Below are positions 51,951 through 61,576 of a stretch of DNA of 61,632 bases, one piece after another. The first letter of the stretch is position 1, and each line of letters starts with the position of its first letter. Under the pieces are notes generated by a model. The model had not been told where the DNA came from, made no database searches, and saw only the letters and a program-made list of their open reading frames with translations. The position numbers and the translations under genes are program-made. Source of the DNA: an uncultured Alphaproteobacteria bacterium (GTDB lineage Bacteria > Pseudomonadota > Alphaproteobacteria > UBA8366 > GCA-2717185); contig CALSRA010000030.1 in assembly GCA_943788635.1 (NCBI GenBank), positions 1 through 61,632 on the forward strand. Direction: 5' to 3'.

Positions 51951-54281
51951 CTATTTCTTCTTGAGGGCGTCTGCCAGGGCGGCGCCGAGGGCGCCCATGG
52001 CCTGCGGCTGGGATTCTTCCGGCTTCTTTTTCGGCTTCTTATGCGGCGGCGGGGTGGGGCGTTTTGGCTTGTTGCCGTCCGCTCGCGCCGGGGTGCGGGG
52101 CGTTGCGGTGTCGCCGCTGTCCTTGCGCATCGTCAGGCCGATGCGCTTGCGCGGGATATCGACATCGACGACGCGGACCTTCACCACGTCGCCGGCCTTG
52201 ACGATCTCGTGCGGGTCCTTGACGAAGCGGTCAGCGAGTTGCGACACATGCACCAGCCCGTCCTGATGTACGCCGATATCGACGAAGGCGCCGAAGGCGG
52301 CGACATTGGACACGGTGCCTTCCAGTGTCATGCCGGGCTTCAGGTCTTTCAGATCATCAATGCCGTCGGCGAAGGTTGCCGTCTTGAAACCCGGGCGGGG
52401 GTCGCGGCCGGGCTTTTCCAACTCGGCGATGATGTCGCACACGGTCGGCAGGCCGAAGCGCTGATCGACGAACAATGCGGGGTCCAGCGCCTTCAGCGCC
52501 GCGCTGTCGCCCATCAGCGCGCGGACATCGCGGCCGCAGGCGGCAACGATCTTTTTGGCGACGTCATAGGCTTCCGGGTGAACCGAGGACGCATCCAGCG
52601 GTTCGCTGCCCTTCGGGATCCGCAGGAAACCGGCGCATTGTTCGAAGGTGCGTTCGCCCAGCCGGCTGACCTTCAATAATTCCCTGCGACTGGCGAAGGG
52701 TCCGCCTTCGTCCCGGCGGGAAACGATGGCTTCGGCCAGCGCGGTGCTGAGGCCGGATACCCGGGAGAGCAGCGGCGCCGATGCCGTATTGAGATCGACG
52801 CCGACGGCGTTCACCGCGTCCTCGATCACCGCTTCCAGCGACCGGCCGAGCCGGGGCTGGCTGACATCGTGCTGATACTGGCCGACGCCGATGGATTTCG
52901 GCTCGATCTTGACCAATTCGGCCAAGGGGTCCTGCAGGCGCCGGGCAATCGACACCGCGCCGCGCAGCGACACGTCCAGGGTCGGGAATTCCTTCGCAGC
53001 GGTTTCCGATGCCGAATAGATGGAGGCCCCCGCCTCGCTGACAATGACCTTGAGCGGCTTCGGCGCGGGCATATCGGCCAGCATCTCGGCGACGAGCTTT
53101 TCGGTCTCCCGGCTGCCGGTACCGTTGCCGATGGCAATCAGCTCGACGTCATGTTTGCGGATGAGGCTCGCCAGTTCGGCTTGCGTGCCGCGCACGTCTT
53201 TCTTGGGCGGAAAGGGATAGACGGTCGTCGCCGCCAGAAATTTTCCGGTCCCGTCGACCACCGCCACCTTGACGCCGGTGCGGATGCCCGGATCGAGCCC
53301 CATCGTCGCGCGCGATCCCGCTGGTGCCGCGAGCAGAAGATCCTTGAGGTTGCGGGCGAAGACCCGAATGGCTTCTTCTTCCGAGCGCTCGCGCAGATCG
53401 GTCATCAGGTCGATTGTCAGATGAAGCGAAAGCTTTACGCGCCAGGTCCAGCCGGCGACATCCATCAGCCATTTGTCGGCGGGAAGCGCCTGCCCGATCG
53501 CGTATGCCTCCGCGACCATCCGGACCGCCGGCTTCACCGGGGCTGCATCGTCGGCATCGACATCGACATGCAGTTGCAGAATATCCTCATTGCGCCCGCG
53601 CAGCATCGCCAGGGCCCGGTGGCTCGGGACCGTCGCCCAGCGTTCAGTATGGTCGAAATAATCCGAGAATTTCGCGCCCGCTTCCTGTTTTCCGTCGGAT
53701 ACACGCGCGCGCAGCACGGCGCGATCCTTCATATAATTCCGGAGCCGGCCGACAAGATCCGCGTTCTCGGCGAATTGCTCCGACAGAATATCGCGCGCGC
53801 CCGCAAGCGCGGCTTTCGCGTCGGGCACATCTTCAGTCAGGTAGGTAAGCGCGCGTTCCGCCGGATCGATCGTGCGGTCGGCAAGAATCGCTTCCGCCAG
53901 GGGTGCCAGGCCGCGTTCCCGCGCAATCTCCCCCTTGGTGCGGCGCTTCGGCTTGTACGGGAGGTAGATATCCTCGAGTTCCGCCTTCGTATCGGCGGAA
54001 ACAATTTTCGCCTTCAGGACATCGGTCAGTTTGCCCTGTTCCTGGATCGACGCGAGGATCGTGTCGCGCCGCTGGTCCAGTTCGCGCAGATAGACCAGCC
54101 GCTCGGCCAGGTTTCGCAATTGCGTATCGTCGAGCCCGCCGGTTACTTCCTTGCGGTAGCGGGCGATGAACGGAACCGTCGAGCCCTCATCCAGCAGCCT
54201 GATGGCCGCTTCGGCCTGTTCGGGTTTCGCGGTTATCTCGTCTGCGATGATCGCAGCGATACGCTTGATGTCGATTGTCAT
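51951..54281 (-). CDS. tex: Tex family RNA-binding transcriptional accessory protein
   Basis: Nucleic-acid-binding protein of 776 residues with the full Tex layout. An N-terminal helical region contains [26 protein letters not shown]. The YqgF-like domain is around [20 protein letters not shown] (written here as [11 protein letters not shown]). The double helix-hairpin-helix is [19 protein letters not shown]. The C-terminal S1 domain is [21 protein letters not shown] with [11 protein letters not shown]. The basic, proline-rich tail ([18 protein letters not shown]) is likely disordered. It helps transcription elongation and RNA turnover in related bacteria. It is probably a housekeeping gene and marks the return to chromosome backbone. 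Confidence 0.95.
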   Translation of the reverse strand: MTIDIKRIAAIIADEITAKPEQAEAAIRLLDEGSTVPFIARYRKEVTGGLDDTQLRNLAERLVYLRELDQRRDTILASIQEQGKLTDVLKAKIVSADTKAELEDIYLPYKPKRRTKGEIARERGLAPLAEAILADRTIDPAERALTYLTEDVPDAKAALAGARDILSEQFAENADLVGRLRNYMKDRAVLRARVSDGKQEAGAKFSDYFDHTERWATVPSHRALAMLRGRNEDILQLHVDVDADDAAPVKPAVRMVAEAYAIGQALPADKWLMDVAGWTWRVKLSLHLTIDLMTDLRERSEEEAIRVFARNLKDLLLAAPAGSRATMGLDPGIRTGVKVAVVDGTGKFLAATTVYPFPPKKDVRGTQAELASLIRKHDVELIAIGNGTGSRETEKLVAEMLADMPAPKPLKVIVSEAGASIYSASETAAKEFPTLDVSLRGAVSIARRLQDPLAELVKIEPKSIGVGQYQHDVSQPRLGRSLEAVIEDAVNAVGVDLNTASAPLLSRVSGLSTALAEAIVSRRDEGGPFASRRELLKVSRLGERTFEQCAGFLRIPKGSEPLDASSVHPEAYDVAKKIVAACGRDVRALMGDSAALKALDPALFVDQRFGLPTVCDIIAELEKPGRDPRPGFKTATFADGIDDLKDLKPGMTLEGTVSNVAAFGAFVDIGVHQDGLVHVSQLADRFVKDPHEIVKAGDVVKVRVVDVDIPRKRIGLTMRKDSGDTATPRTPARADGNKPKRPTPPPHKKPKKKPEESQPQAMGALGAALADALKKK

Positions 54282-54423
54282 GGTCTACCCGGCAGCGGCA
54301 AAAGGAGGCGGAAGATAGGAACAATCACACGCCGCCGCCACCCGTTTTATGCATGGATGTACGATGACAGCGCGGAATTTTTCTTCGGGATCGCCCGCGC
54401 CTGCTCGGCCAAGCAGGTCGCGA

Positions 54424-54453
54424 TAAAGCCGGATACCCTAAAGCCGGATACCC
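54424..54453 (+). repeat. Perfect tandem duplication of a 15-mer
   Basis: TAAAGCCGGATACCC occurs twice head to tail (54424-54438 and 54439-54453) between tex and the molybdopterin subunit gene, next to the second degraded hrpB end. It looks like replication slippage in non-coding DNA. Confidence 0.8.
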
Positions 54454-54461
54454 GGATTGTC

Positions 54462-54536
54462 TTATTCCCGGTTCATCCGGCTTTTCATATGCCGCGTCGG
54501 CACGGCCGCCAGCGGACCGTCGGGCCAGGTGTGTCG
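54462..54536 (-). repeat. Degraded copy of the hrpB 3' end (copy B)
   Basis: On the minus strand this encodes WPDGPLAAVPTRHMKSR and ends in a stop. It matches WPDDPLTAAPTRHTKNR and the stop region of the helicase gene (57,051). The DNA similarity spans about 75 bp, by eye around 80% identity, and includes the shared ATGCCGCGTCGGC core. It lies in the gap between the tex start and the molybdopterin gene stop. Confidence 0.65.
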
Positions 54537-54590
54537 GTGATCATCCGAGCGCCTTCGCCCGGATGACCACCGACCCTGATCTGGCTGATA

Positions 54591-56837
54591 TTACTCGCCC
54601 AGCGCTTTCAGCACCTTGGGCGGCGACATCGGCAGTTCGTAGAGGCGTTTGCCGGTGGCGTCGGCAATTGCGTTTGCAATCGCCGCCAGCGGCGGCACCA
54701 GCGGGATTTCGCCGACGCCCTTCACCCCGTAGGGATGACTCGGATTGGGTATTTCGACAATCACCGCGTCAATCATCGGAAGGTCAGAGGCAACCGGCAT
54801 GCGATAGTCAAGGAAGCCGGCGTTTTCCAGGCGACCGTTCTTGTCATAGATGAACTCTTCGTTCAGCGCCCAGCCAATGCCCTGGGCGACGCCGCCCTGG
54901 ATCTGGCCTTCGACATAGCCCGGATGGATCGCCCGGCCGACATCCTGGCTGGCGGTGTAGCGCAGAATTTCGACATGCCCGGTTTCCGGATCGACTTCGA
55001 CATCGACCATATGGGCGCCGACCACGCCCATGTGACCGGTCGTGTTCTTCGAAACGGCCGACAGAATCGGCCCGCCGGTCGCTATCATCTTGCTTGCCAG
55101 TTCCGGCAGGGTGAGCGGGTCAAATTCACCCGCGTTCGCGCCGGCCGGATGCGCCGCGCCATCGCGCCATTCGACCGCTTCCACATCAATGTCCCAGATG
55201 CCCGCCGCCCGGGCCTTCAGGGTATTGATGACCTGGTCGGTGGCTTCGTTGACCACGATGCCGGACGCGAAGGTCACCCGGCTGCCGCCGGTCACGGCGC
55301 TGATGCCGATATTGTTGGTGTCGCCGATCTGCGCATTAACCTGGCGATAGTCGATGCCCAGTTTCTCGGCCACGATGTTGACCATTCCGGCGCGGCTGCC
55401 GCCGATATCCGGGTGTCCGGTGATCACCAGCGCGGTGCCGTCCTCGTTGATGTGCAACTGGGCGCTGGATTCGCCGCCCGCGTTGCCCCAGTAGCCGATG
55501 GCGATGCCGCGGCCCTGGTTCGGGCCCAGTTTGGCCTGGGCATTGGGATGATTGCGGACCGAATCGATGCATTCCTGGATGCCGGCCTCACCAATCTTGG
55601 CGCCGTAAATGGTCGGCTTATCCGCGGACAGCGCGTTGCGCAGGCGCAGTTCCCAGGGTTCGATCTCGAGCTCTTCGGCGATCTCGTCCAGAATTGCTTC
55701 GAACACATAATTGCCTTGCGGCGCGCCGGGGCCCCGATAGGCAGCGACGTTCGGACGGTTGGAAACAATGTCCAGCCCCTTCACGCTGGCATGCGGAATG
55801 TCGTAGCAGGAGAACGAAAAATGACACGCACGGCCAACCGGAGAGCCCGGATAGCAGCCGGCCTGGAAGTTGTAGACGCCTTCCACAGCCGTCAGCTTGC
55901 CGTCCTTCGTGACCCCGACCTTGAGGCGTGCGGACATGCCGGACGCAGGCCCGGTCGCGTCAAAGACGTCCCCGCGGCTGTTTTGCATTTTGACCGGCCG
56001 GCCGCATTTCCGGGACAGTACCATCGCCACCGGTTCGAGGTAGATGATGGTCTTGCCGCCAAAGCCACCGCCGATTTCAGCCGGGATGGCCTTGATGTCG
56101 CCGGTCGCGATGCCGGTGATGATAGCGGTCAGGTTGCGGACCATGAACTGTCCCTGACTGCTGCTCCAGATCGTGGACTGGGAATCGGGCTTGTAGCTGA
56201 CGATACAGGCCTGCGGCTCGATATAGCCCTGATGCACGGCGGCCGACTTGAAATCGCGCTCAATCACCAGATCGGCCTCGGCGAAGCCTTTTTCGACATC
56301 GCCGGTTTCAACCGTCATGATGTTCGAAATATTGGTCGGCCCGTCGACCCCGTCGGTTTTCAGCCAATCGTGCAAAATCGGCGCGCCCGGCGCCATCGCC
56401 TCGTCGACGTCGATGACATGCGGTAGCACGTCGTAGTCGACCTCGATCAGTTTCAGCGCCGCCTCGGCAACGCTTTGCGAGATAGCGGCAACCGCCGCCA
56501 CGGGCTGGCCAGCATAAAGAATTTTCTCCTGGGCCATGCAACCGCGGGAAATCCAGCGAATATCATTCGGCCCCGTCGGCAGCGGCACGTCCAACGGCAG
56601 CAAGGGCAGGTCGGCGCCGGTCATCACCGCCAGCACGCCCTCCAGTTTTTCCGCCTTGGAAGTATCGACTTTCTTGATCAGCGCATGCGCGTGCGGGCTC
56701 CGCAGCAACTTGCCCCAGACCATGCCGGGCATGGTGAAATCGGCCGCGTATTGCGCCGAGCCGGTGACTTTCTCAATGCCGTCGGGCCGGGGAGTACTAT
56801 GGCCGATCCATTTATTCTTAGGCGATACTTCATTCAT
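54591..56837 (-). CDS. Xanthine dehydrogenase family molybdopterin-binding subunit
   Basis: Large subunit of 748 residues of a molybdenum hydroxylase. The N-terminal a/b hammerhead domain is visible (RPDGIEKVTGSAQYAADFTMPGMVWGKLLRSPHAHA, in short segments). The molybdopterin-contact motif GGGFGGK lies in IPAEIGGGFGGKTIIYLEP, followed by AAYRGPGAPQGNYVFEAILDE. The catalytic Glu is in GVKGVGEIPLVPPLAAIANA. The ATG at 56837 has AAGGA upstream. The usual FAD and 2Fe-2S subunits are absent on both sides; such enzymes normally need at least an iron-sulfur partner, so this is an orphan here. The substrate (aldehyde, purine, nicotinate-like or CO) cannot be assigned, though the absence of the CO-dehydrogenase VAYRCSFR loop argues against CO. 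Confidence 0.88.
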   Translation of the reverse strand: MNEVSPKNKWIGHSTPRPDGIEKVTGSAQYAADFTMPGMVWGKLLRSPHAHALIKKVDTSKAEKLEGVLAVMTGADLPLLPLDVPLPTGPNDIRWISRGCMAQEKILYAGQPVAAVAAISQSVAEAALKLIEVDYDVLPHVIDVDEAMAPGAPILHDWLKTDGVDGPTNISNIMTVETGDVEKGFAEADLVIERDFKSAAVHQGYIEPQACIVSYKPDSQSTIWSSSQGQFMVRNLTAIITGIATGDIKAIPAEIGGGFGGKTIIYLEPVAMVLSRKCGRPVKMQNSRGDVFDATGPASGMSARLKVGVTKDGKLTAVEGVYNFQAGCYPGSPVGRACHFSFSCYDIPHASVKGLDIVSNRPNVAAYRGPGAPQGNYVFEAILDEIAEELEIEPWELRLRNALSADKPTIYGAKIGEAGIQECIDSVRNHPNAQAKLGPNQGRGIAIGYWGNAGGESSAQLHINEDGTALVITGHPDIGGSRAGMVNIVAEKLGIDYRQVNAQIGDTNNIGISAVTGGSRVTFASGIVVNEATDQVINTLKARAAGIWDIDVEAVEWRDGAAHPAGANAGEFDPLTLPELASKMIATGGPILSAVSKNTTGHMGVVGAHMVDVEVDPETGHVEILRYTASQDVGRAIHPGYVEGQIQGGVAQGIGWALNEEFIYDKNGRLENAGFLDYRMPVASDLPMIDAVIVEIPNPSHPYGVKGVGEIPLVPPLAAIANAIADATGKRLYELPMSPPKVLKALGE

Positions 56838-57050
56838 TCTTATCGTTCCTTATCCACAAAGGTCACTGATATGGCACCGATAGCCGGTCGTTTGCGCGCC
56901 AAAAACGCCGATAAAGTCCGAATGGCGCGGCAGGAGCGGGCTATGGCAAAGCTGGACGAACCTTACCCGTCCAGACCACCGGGAGGCAAGGCATCTCAAC
57001 ACCGTCACGATCGTTTGAACGACGTTTTAATGCCGTCGATATTCAATCTT

Positions 57051-59582
57051 TTATGATTCCCGCTTCATCCGGTTCTTCGTATGCCGCGTCGGCGCCGCCG
57101 TCAGGGGGTCGTCGGGCCAGGGGTGTTTGGGGTAGCGGCCCTTCATTTCCGCCTTCACCTGCGGGTAGGCGTTTTGCCAGAAGGCCGGCAGGTCCCGGGT
57201 GATCTGCAGGGGCCGCCCGGCCGGGGACAGCAGGTGGATGGTCAGCGCCATCGCGCCATCAATGATGCCGGGCGTTTCGGTGGCACCGAACATTTCCTGC
57301 AGCTTGACCGGCAGGACCGGCGCCGCCGGATCGGCGTAATCGACCCGGATGCTGGACCCGCTGGGCACGGTGATATGGCCGGGCACCTGCCTGTCCATTG
57401 CTTGCTGGGCGGACCAGTCCAGCCGCGATTTCAGGATGGCCAGCATGTCCAGCGACTTCAGATGCGGCAAACGGCTCATGCCCGCCAGATAGGGCAACAA
57501 CCAGTCTTCCAGAGTCGCCAGCAGCGCATCATCCGACAGGTCGAGTCCGCTGCCGGTGACCTGATGAAAACACTGCGCGCGCTGCCGCCATTCGATGGCG
57601 TCCCGGCTCCAGGGCAGGCAATCCAGCCCGATATCGCGGATACCGTCCAGCAGGGCATCTGCGATCCGGTCGCCGGGAATGTTTTTCGCCGGGGCATCGC
57701 TGAGCACCAGCGCATTGAGGCGTTTCTGCCGCCGGGCGATCACGGACCGGCTCTGGCTGTCCCAGATGGCGGTTTCGCCCTCGCTGATATCCTCCACAAA
57801 CAGGGTTTCAATGGTTGCGGCGGACAGGGGCGCGGCGATCCGGATGCGGGCGTCCCTTGCGTCGCCGCTGACCGCAGCAATCGCCAGAAAGGGCGCATCG
57901 CGCAGGGCATCCCCCGCCGACAGCACCGCGCCCTTGCCGTTGCTCAACCGGTAGCGGGACTCGCCGCCGGGTCGGCGTTCGGCGATCCGGTCCGGATAGG
58001 CGAGCGCGACCAGCGCGCCGATCTGTTCTTCCAGGGACAGGTCCAATTCGTAATCGCCGCGAGTTTTCTGTGGCGCGCGTCGCAGCCATTGTTTTGCCAG
58101 CGCCCGGGTCCGGCCAAGCGCATTGCGGTTGACGGGCAGGCTTGTGCGCTCCCCCTTCAGGGCGCTCACCCGCAGGGTCAGATCCACCGCGACCGGGTTG
58201 CGGCCATCGCGCTGGGCAATGTCCCGGTCGGTCAGCAGGGCGGCGACATTGCAGGCCGTTTTCGCCCACCCCGATTCCGCCCCCCTGATGACCATATGCG
58301 CCAACCGTGGGTGCATGGGCAGACCAGCCATCGCACGGCCATGGGTCGTGATCCGACCCTGATCGTCGATGGCCTGCAACAGCCGCAGCAGGTCGCGCGC
58401 CTGATCCAGGGGGGCTTGCGGCGGCGGGGTCAGCCATTTCAGGGCGTCCGGGTCCTGTATCCCCCAACTCGCCAGATCCAGCGCCAGCGGCGCCAGGTCC
58501 GCATCGAGAATCTCGGGTTGCGCGAAGGGCCGGAACGCCCCTTCCCCGGCCCTGTCCCACAGCCGGTAACAGATACCGGCTTCCAGCCGCCCGGCACGGC
58601 CCTGCCGCTGCACCGCCCCCGCCAGCGAAACCGGTTCCGTAAAAAGCCCCGTCATGCCGCTTTGCGGGTCGAACCGGGCCACGCGGGATTGTCCAGCATC
58701 GACCACCACCCGGATGCCTTCGATGGTCAGGCTGGTTTCGGCGATGGCGGTCGCGAGCACCACCTTGCGCCGCCCGGCAGGGGCCGGGGATATGGCGTGG
58801 TCCTGCCGGTTCTGGGGAAGCGCGCCGTAGAGCGGGAACACCTCGACATCACCGGGCAGGGCGGACCCGTTCAGCAGGGTCTCAACGCGCCGGATTGCGC
58901 CTTCACCGGGCAGGAACACCAGAACGCTGCCCGTCTCGTCGCGCAATGCCTGTGTCACCGCCGAGGACACCGCCGGGCAGAGCGTGTCGCGGTAGCGGTC
59001 CACCGGCGGCTTGCCCAGATACCGGGTCTCGACGGGAAAGGCCCGGCCGGCGCTGGCATGAACCGGCGCATCGCCCATCAGTTCGGCAATCGGCCCGATA
59101 TCCAGCGTCGCCGACATCACCAGAAGGCGCAGGTCTTCCCGCAGCCCCGCCTGACAGTCCAGGCACAGGGCCAGGCCAAGGTCGGCCTGCAGGTTCCGTT
59201 CATGAAATTCATCGAAAATGACCGCCGCCACCCCTTCCAGTTCGGGGTCGCGTTGCAACCGGCGGGTCAGGATGCCTTCGGTGACGACCTCGATGACCGT
59301 TTCCGGGCCTGTTTTGTTATCCAGTTGCACCCGGTAGCCGACGGTCTTGCCGACGGGCTCGCCCAGGCTCTGCGCCATCCGCCGCGCCGCCGCCCTTGCC
59401 GCCAGCCGCCGCGGTTCCAGCATGATGATCCGCCCCCCCGCCCGCCACGGCGCCTCCAGCAGCCGCAACGGAATCCGCGTGGTTTTCCCCGCGCCGGGTG
59501 CCGCCTGGACTACGGCGTTGGGGGCCTGCTCCAGGCTGGCACAGAGGGCCGGTAATATCTCGTCGATGGGCAGTCTGGTCAT
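57051..59582 (-). CDS. hrpB: ATP-dependent RNA helicase HrpB
   Basis: DEAH/RHA-type helicase of 843 residues. Motif I is VVQAAPGAGKTTRIPLRLLEA, motif Ia MLEPRRLAARAAA, motif II VIFDEFHERNLQADLGLAL (DEFH, the HrpB form), motif III LVMSATLD, motif V region ATAIAETSLTIEGIRVVVDAG and motif VI QRQGRAGRLEAG. The long C-terminal HrpB domain (about residues 470-800) is complete and ends GRYPKHPWPDDPLTAAPTRH. The start at 59582 lacks a strong ribosome site, but the N-terminus LPIDEILPAL is family-typical. It is a stand-alone chromosome gene; its 3' end is the source of the two degraded copies described separately. Confidence 0.95.
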   Translation of the reverse strand: MTRLPIDEILPALCASLEQAPNAVVQAAPGAGKTTRIPLRLLEAPWRAGGRIIMLEPRRLAARAAARRMAQSLGEPVGKTVGYRVQLDNKTGPETVIEVVTEGILTRRLQRDPELEGVAAVIFDEFHERNLQADLGLALCLDCQAGLREDLRLLVMSATLDIGPIAELMGDAPVHASAGRAFPVETRYLGKPPVDRYRDTLCPAVSSAVTQALRDETGSVLVFLPGEGAIRRVETLLNGSALPGDVEVFPLYGALPQNRQDHAISPAPAGRRKVVLATAIAETSLTIEGIRVVVDAGQSRVARFDPQSGMTGLFTEPVSLAGAVQRQGRAGRLEAGICYRLWDRAGEGAFRPFAQPEILDADLAPLALDLASWGIQDPDALKWLTPPPQAPLDQARDLLRLLQAIDDQGRITTHGRAMAGLPMHPRLAHMVIRGAESGWAKTACNVAALLTDRDIAQRDGRNPVAVDLTLRVSALKGERTSLPVNRNALGRTRALAKQWLRRAPQKTRGDYELDLSLEEQIGALVALAYPDRIAERRPGGESRYRLSNGKGAVLSAGDALRDAPFLAIAAVSGDARDARIRIAAPLSAATIETLFVEDISEGETAIWDSQSRSVIARRQKRLNALVLSDAPAKNIPGDRIADALLDGIRDIGLDCLPWSRDAIEWRQRAQCFHQVTGSGLDLSDDALLATLEDWLLPYLAGMSRLPHLKSLDMLAILKSRLDWSAQQAMDRQVPGHITVPSGSSIRVDYADPAAPVLPVKLQEMFGATETPGIIDGAMALTIHLLSPAGRPLQITRDLPAFWQNAYPQVKAEMKGRYPKHPWPDDPLTAAPTRHTKNRMKRES

Positions 59583-59818
59583 GGGTGCGGATGGTGTCGA
59601 TTGCGCCCGCCTTTATCAAGCGGCTAAACCTTAAGCGGTGGATTCGCTGGTAGGGTCGGGTCAGGGTCGATCAAGCCGTCCGCTTTGTGCCAATTGCGGT
59701 AATCGTTCTGGTAAGTTCATTAAGTTCGCATTTCCCAAGTAAAAGGGAGAAGTCACTCCTCTGACGACAATTAATGTGTTATATTGCAGCATGTTAAGTG
59801 GGCTTAAGGCGGCGGATC

Positions 59819-59989
59819 ATGGATCACCCAAAGGGTGCAAGCGAAACGGATGGTGCGCGGCTTAGTTTTGACCGACGGGTCCGGTTGGAATTTCATGGTT
59901 CGAAGATCAGTTCACAACTCTCAATGCTTCTTGAAGGGATCGACTGGCGCATGCCGCAACGAACGTGGCGACCGCTGACGGTTGGGTAA
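59819..59989 (+). pseudogene. In-frame chimera of an IS1380-type transposase start and an IS66 TnpB end
   Basis: The first half (MDHPKGASETDGARLSFD, RRVRLEFHGSKISS) resembles the N-terminus of IS1380-family transposases, where the continuation would be SDGGLLLFREL. The second half (SQLSMLLEGIDWRMPQRTW, RPLTVG) is the C-terminus of the IS66 accessory protein TnpB. The switch lies at about 59908-59915 around a shared Ser-Ser, and the frame is kept. Neither protein would be functional. The IS66 tnpA and most of tnpB are missing, so the IS66 copy is left-truncated. Confidence 0.65.
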
Positions 59990-60061
59990 AATCGTTTCAC
60001 AGCAAAGGTTTGCCAATCCTTGGGGATTCCTATGGACGGTGGCGTCTGATAGATTACTGGC

Positions 60062-61576
60062 ATGCTCGACAACGCCAAGAACCTCCCGAATGACGCTGCC
60101 GCCCTGAAGGGTTTGGTTACGACATTGGCGTCGGAGTTGAAGTCTCGCGACATTCTGATCGAGAAGCTCAAACATCAATTAGCCGGGATGCGTCAACATC
60201 GCTTCGGGTCCCGTTCCGAGGCCCTGGATCAACTGACGTTGACGCTGGAAGACGAAGAGATTGCCGCAGCCGCGCAAGAACCCGCGCCAGACGACGCCAA
60301 TACCGATCAAGCCGCAACGCCGCCAAAGGGCAAACCCAAGCGTAAACCGCTGCCCGGTCATCTCCCGCGCAACGAGACTACACTGTCGCCGGGCGACGCC
60401 TGTGGGCACTGTGGCGGCAAACTAAAAACGCTTGGCGACGATGTCACCGAGGAATTGGAATATGTCCCCGGACGTTTTGTGGTGAACCGGATAGTCCGCC
60501 CCCGCCTGGCCTGCACCTGCTGCGAGACGTTCCATCAGGCGGCCCTGCCGTCGCGGCCGATTGAGCGCGGGCGTCCCGGCCCCGGTCTGCTCGCCCATAT
60601 TCTGGTATATAAATACGCCGATCATTCGCCTTTGTACCGGCAAAGTCAGATATTCGAGCGCGAGGGTATCGACCTGGATCGCTCCACCCTGGCCGACTGG
60701 GTTGGTAAATCCACGGCCCTGCTGGAACCTTTGGCGGACGCCATCGCGCGCCATGTCCTGAAAGGACAGGCTCTCTTCGCCGATGACACGCCGGTAAAGT
60801 TGCTGGCTCCAGGTTTCGGCAAAACCAGGACAGCCCGACTTTGGGCCTATGTCCGCGACGAACGTCCCTGGGCCGGAGAGGCGCATCCCGCCACGTGGTA
60901 TCAATTCTCGCCCGACAGGAAGGGCGTTCGTCCGCGTGAACATCTGGCTGCCTACGAGGGCTTCATGCACGCGGATGGTTATGCGGGCTTCAATGACCTG
61001 TACCGCACGGGCAAAGTGACGGAGGTCGCCTGCATGGCCCATATCCGGCGCAAGTTCGTCGATATCCACAAATCTCAGGGATCGGCGATTGCTGATGAGG
61101 CCATAAAACGGATCGCCCAACTCTATGCCGTCGAGAAAGCGGCGCGCGGTTCACCGCCGGATGAACGGCGGCGGCTAAGGCAGGAAAAGGCAAAGCCTGT
61201 TCTCGACGACCTGGAAGCATGGCTGCATGCCCAACTGACCAGGATATCCGGCAAATCGCCCCTTGCCGGAGCCATTCGCTATGCCCTGACACGAATGAAA
61301 CGGCTTCGGCCGTATCTGGAACATGGCTTCCTGGAATTGGACAACAACACCGCAGAAAGAAGCATGCGGGCTATCGCCCTGGGCCGGAAGAATTATCTCT
61401 TCATGGGCTTCGAAGGCGGCGGCAGATCAGCCGCAATTGCCTATACGCTGATCGAGACCGCGAAGCTCAATGGCGTCGACCCGCAGGCATGGCTCACCGA
61501 CACGCTCGGCCGCATCGCAGATCACAAGATCACCCGCATCAACGAGCTCCTGCCCTGGCGTTACGCTGAAGCCTAA
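60062..61576 (+). CDS. tnpC: IS66-family transposase TnpC
   Basis: Transposase of 504 residues, full length for the family. An N-terminal coiled coil ([31 protein letters not shown], in short segments) is followed by a zinc ribbon (CGHCGGKL and CTCCETFH). The DDE core has Asp in [13 protein letters not shown], Asp in [12 protein letters not shown] and Glu in [23 protein letters not shown]. The C-terminal IS66_C segment ends [13 protein letters not shown]. The intact frame contrasts with the truncated tnpB upstream. The right end of the element is probably in or beyond the last 55 bp of the window. Confidence 0.93.
   Translation: MLDNAKNLPNDAAALKGLVTTLASELKSRDILIEKLKHQLAGMRQHRFGSRSEALDQLTLTLEDEEIAAAAQEPAPDDANTDQAATPPKGKPKRKPLPGHLPRNETTLSPGDACGHCGGKLKTLGDDVTEELEYVPGRFVVNRIVRPRLACTCCETFHQAALPSRPIERGRPGPGLLAHILVYKYADHSPLYRQSQIFEREGIDLDRSTLADWVGKSTALLEPLADAIARHVLKGQALFADDTPVKLLAPGFGKTRTARLWAYVRDERPWAGEAHPATWYQFSPDRKGVRPREHLAAYEGFMHADGYAGFNDLYRTGKVTEVACMAHIRRKFVDIHKSQGSAIADEAIKRIAQLYAVEKAARGSPPDERRRLRQEKAKPVLDDLEAWLHAQLTRISGKSPLAGAIRYALTRMKRLRPYLEHGFLELDNNTAERSMRAIALGRKNYLFMGFEGGGRSAAIAYTLIETAKLNGVDPQAWLTDTLGRIADHKITRINELLPWRYAEA

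Noticed and set aside
54299..54590. A small protein gene in the tex / molybdopterin gap
   Set aside because: The only coding-like signal is the degraded hrpB end; no start or ribosome site precedes it.
52869..56426. Long plus-strand open frames over tex and the molybdopterin gene (52869-54566 and 54735-56426)
   Set aside because: Composition-driven shadows of well-supported minus-strand genes, with no family features.
57081..59555. An 824-codon open frame antisense to hrpB
   Set aside because: High-GC genes often leave long open antisense frames. This one has no recognisable domains, is Arg/Gly/His-rich, and lies wholly over the strongly supported helicase.
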